From the NCBI GenBank assembly GCA_003342895.1, contig PTFA01000009.1, forward strand, positions 9,364,505 to 9,428,504: a DNA stretch of 64,000 nucleotides, read 5' to 3'. The notes under the pieces are model-generated. The model saw only the letters and a program-made list of their open reading frames with translations. It was not told the origin of the DNA and made no database searches. The translations under genes and the position numbers were made by a program. Source of the DNA: Casuarius casuarius. Lineage: Eukaryota > Chordata > Aves > Casuariiformes > Casuariidae. Numbering within the stretch: the stretch's first letter is position 1; each line of letters opens with the position of its first letter. This document shows positions 61,876-64,000 of the stretch, one piece after another.

Positions 61876-64000
61876 CTTGTAACTTAAACTTCCCTCTTGC
61901 CTTATAGCATTCTCATTGCTGCCCTCCAAAATTCCTGCCATCTTTGATGTATTCCTAGTAACGCAGTGCTATGAACTGAAGGATTGTCTTGGAGCTCTCT
62001 CACAAACAGGTGTACTGAAATAGTCTCACCTTTTGGGGGGCTATTTCTCTTTTTTTAGGTGCTGCTCCAAATCAGATGGTAGACTTTTCTTTGCTTCCTT
62101 TAGAATAAATGCTTGAATGGAATAACAGATGGCTGGCTTTCTTACACACCCTTTTGGCCTACCAACAGACATGTGTATGTATGTGCTATATTTTCATCTC
62201 AGTGAAGCACTGCATTGGATGCTTGCATAATTTCAACTAAGAGTTGCCTCACCAAGTCTCTAGCATGCAGAGCAGAAGCATTTTGTTAAGCAAGTTATCA
62301 GTTATTAATTTCATAAGCCCCAGCATTATATCCTGTAGAACAGTAAAAATGCTAACATGAAAATTTACAGGCTGTGGCCTCCTGCTTTGCTTGCCTGAAA
62401 TCACCTAGAAAGTTTCACTGATTCAAACTTAAGAAGAGCAGAATTATTAGCACTGCAGGATTGATTGTGAAGAACCTGGCAGTCAATTCTTGGATGTAAG
62501 AATCCTACTTTTGTCTAGATTTTTATCTATTTCCTCCAAAATAGATTACAGGGACTTATGTCTGGAAGAAATTTTCTGGGCACTCCAGGCAATACTTCAT
62601 ATAATCCTCATCAAGGGCACTAATGGATTTATTCATTTGTCAGCGGAGCTACTCAAAATTTCCAGTTGTGTAACAGAAGCTCCAAGCTACTTCAGATGGG
62701 AGTTGGAGACCTATTAGGGCTGCAGAGGGAAGCATTTGGCTGCATTGTTTTCAGCACTTACAGAGTCAGGTCCTGTGGCTGGACAGACTGTTTATGCTTT
62801 TGAACTTCAGCCTCCACTGAAAAATTTACAGGGGAATCCTAATGATATGCATTCAGTTTCAAAAATCTTTGAAGCAAAGACATATGGCTAAACTAGAAAT
62901 TAAAGTTAAAACATGCAAAATACATTTTAAATAATTCTTTCACTTTTTTAATGGAGGACAGGGACAGACATATATAAGAAGGAATTTAGACAAGATAGAT
63001 TTATTTAATTTAATTTATTTAACGCTTCAGAAGATAATCCATCATTAAAAGCAAGATCACTGAAATCAGCAATCTGTTATTACAGCATCGACTCATTCCC
63101 AGTCGTGGACTCCAGAGCCCGGACAGAAACATGTTGGCTTCCCTAAAACGCATGGAGAGTAAAAAGCGGGGGCCTTACAACCTCACCGCTCTCCAGGATT
63201 CAAGCACCTAACTCCCAGTGGGAAAACAGGCCTTCTCTCGCTCAGGACTGGTACTACTGAATCCTCTACTGGAGCAAGGCACCCCAATATCATTTCTTCT
63301 GAGAGCAAAAGAAGCCAATGTCCTGATTTTCTCATTTAAATAGTCAAAGGGCAGTGGGGGGTTAGTCACAGTAGCTAACTCTCAACCCCCAATTTACGCA
63401 CCCCAGTGATAGGGCTGGTTGTCTCAGGATCCTCCGCAGAGAGGCTGGACAGCAAGTCTTCAACTAGGAGACTGCTCCAGTGAGCGAGAAGATAAGCTGC
63501 TTCACTCTACACAAAGTAGTATCTGGCCTCACTGCATTTCAAAATGATCTGTTTTGACTAGTATATCTGGCATTATAGACTATCATGTCATGTTCTGGCA
63601 GTAACAAAAGATGTGCACAATATGAAATGTCATGTTAGGATAAAGAAATGCAAAAAAGTGTTGCAAAAATGCAAAAAATGATGGCTTCATCAAACTGACA
63701 TTCTCTATCAGAAAAATGCTTCAAGAAAAAAGTTTCTGACTAAGGTTGATCTGGAAGGTGTCTTTTTAAGATAAAAAGGGAAAGCACGTTGAGAAATGTG
63801 TCAGGATTTACATTTGTTCAGAGATAGGAAAGGCTGACCCTGTCAGTCCAGTTTTTGTCTTTAGGCTTTAGAGCTTCTGTTTCATCTCTGTGTCAACTTT
63901 TAGCCATCAGAAAAGGTATGAATTTGTCTTTTTGGTGAAAATAAAGCTTTCACACATAGAGGTCAGTAACAATGCAGCAAGTCTAATATTTGAAGAGGAG

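Larger units (their letters stand above)
42281..64000 (+). other. TMEFF2: TMEFF2 intron (5' part, at least 21.7 kb)
   Basis: Intron following the linker exon; the acceptor is beyond the window. Contents are a purine-rich tract near 44 kb, a CR1 relic near 47.7 kb, a palindromic relic near 53.3 kb, a GC-rich islet near 54.7 kb and scattered simple repeats. The EGF-domain exon was looked for and not found. The stretches 45-47.3, 48-53.2, 55.3-58.4 and 58.7-64 kb look like unique AT-leaning DNA with no supportable gene. Confidence 0.9.

Noticed and set aside
62340..62370. AAAATGCTAACATGAAAATT, resembling the start of the next TMEFF2 exon (Asn-Ala-Asn)
   Set aside because: The following codons do not encode the expected residues and there is no acceptor AG at the right place.
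63190..63240. Piece resembling a CACCTAACTCCCA repeat arm
   Set aside because: Only one short block matches; no partner arm found.
1..64000. Microbial features (operons, CRISPR, insertion sequences, phage) and intact endogenous retrovirus
   Set aside because: No direct-repeat/spacer array, no transposase or viral polymerase frame and no LTR pair; all coding signal is eukaryotic and spliced.

Overview
This is vertebrate genomic DNA, not microbial. It holds three small coding exons with canonical AG/GT splice borders, separated by introns of up to 21.6 kb. There are no operon-like reading frames, no Shine-Dalgarno sites and no CRISPR array. The exons spell a near-perfect match to the middle of TMEFF2 (tomoregulin-2), a single-pass membrane protein with two follistatin modules and one EGF-like domain, and the gene runs on the + strand. 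Old CR1 LINE fragments, faint MIR-type SINE relics, a set of palindromic repeats familiar from reptile genomes, low repeat density and no L1 or Alu point to a sauropsid, most likely a bird. Species cannot be fixed from the sequence.

Layout. 1-19167 is intronic (upstream exons lie outside the window). 19168-19264 is the exon for the first half of the second follistatin module. 19265-40912 is a 21,648-bp intron. 40913-41061 is the Kazal exon that completes that module. 41062-42220 is a 1,159-bp intron. 42221-42280 is a 60-bp exon for a Thr-rich linker. 42281-64000 is the next intron, which continues past the window. The EGF, transmembrane and cytoplasmic exons are expected downstream and the first follistatin exons upstream; I found none of them here.

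The intronic DNA is AT-leaning. It is punctuated by short GC- and CpG-rich islets (about 4.5, 6.5, 20.4, 25.7, 27.9, 30.8, 39.5 and 54.7 kb), simple repeats, a compound TA/CA/CT microsatellite at 11 kb, two degraded CR1 copies in opposite orientations, three or four MIR-like relics and about six palindromic repeat remnants. Most longer open frames sit in the GC-rich islets, where stop codons are rare by composition, and I do not call them genes.

How the pieces work together. The three exons are consecutive (probably exons 4, 5 and 6 of ten; numbering inferred). The first two together are 246 bp, an in-frame cassette carrying all ten cysteines of one follistatin module. The third is a symmetric 60-bp linker exon. 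All three donors deviate from the GTRAGT consensus, and reading into each intron meets a stop within 43 codons, so intron retention or intronic polyadenylation would give soluble, truncated ectodomains. I saw no convincing undescribed system; the window looks like the intron-rich middle of a long, conserved, neurally expressed gene.
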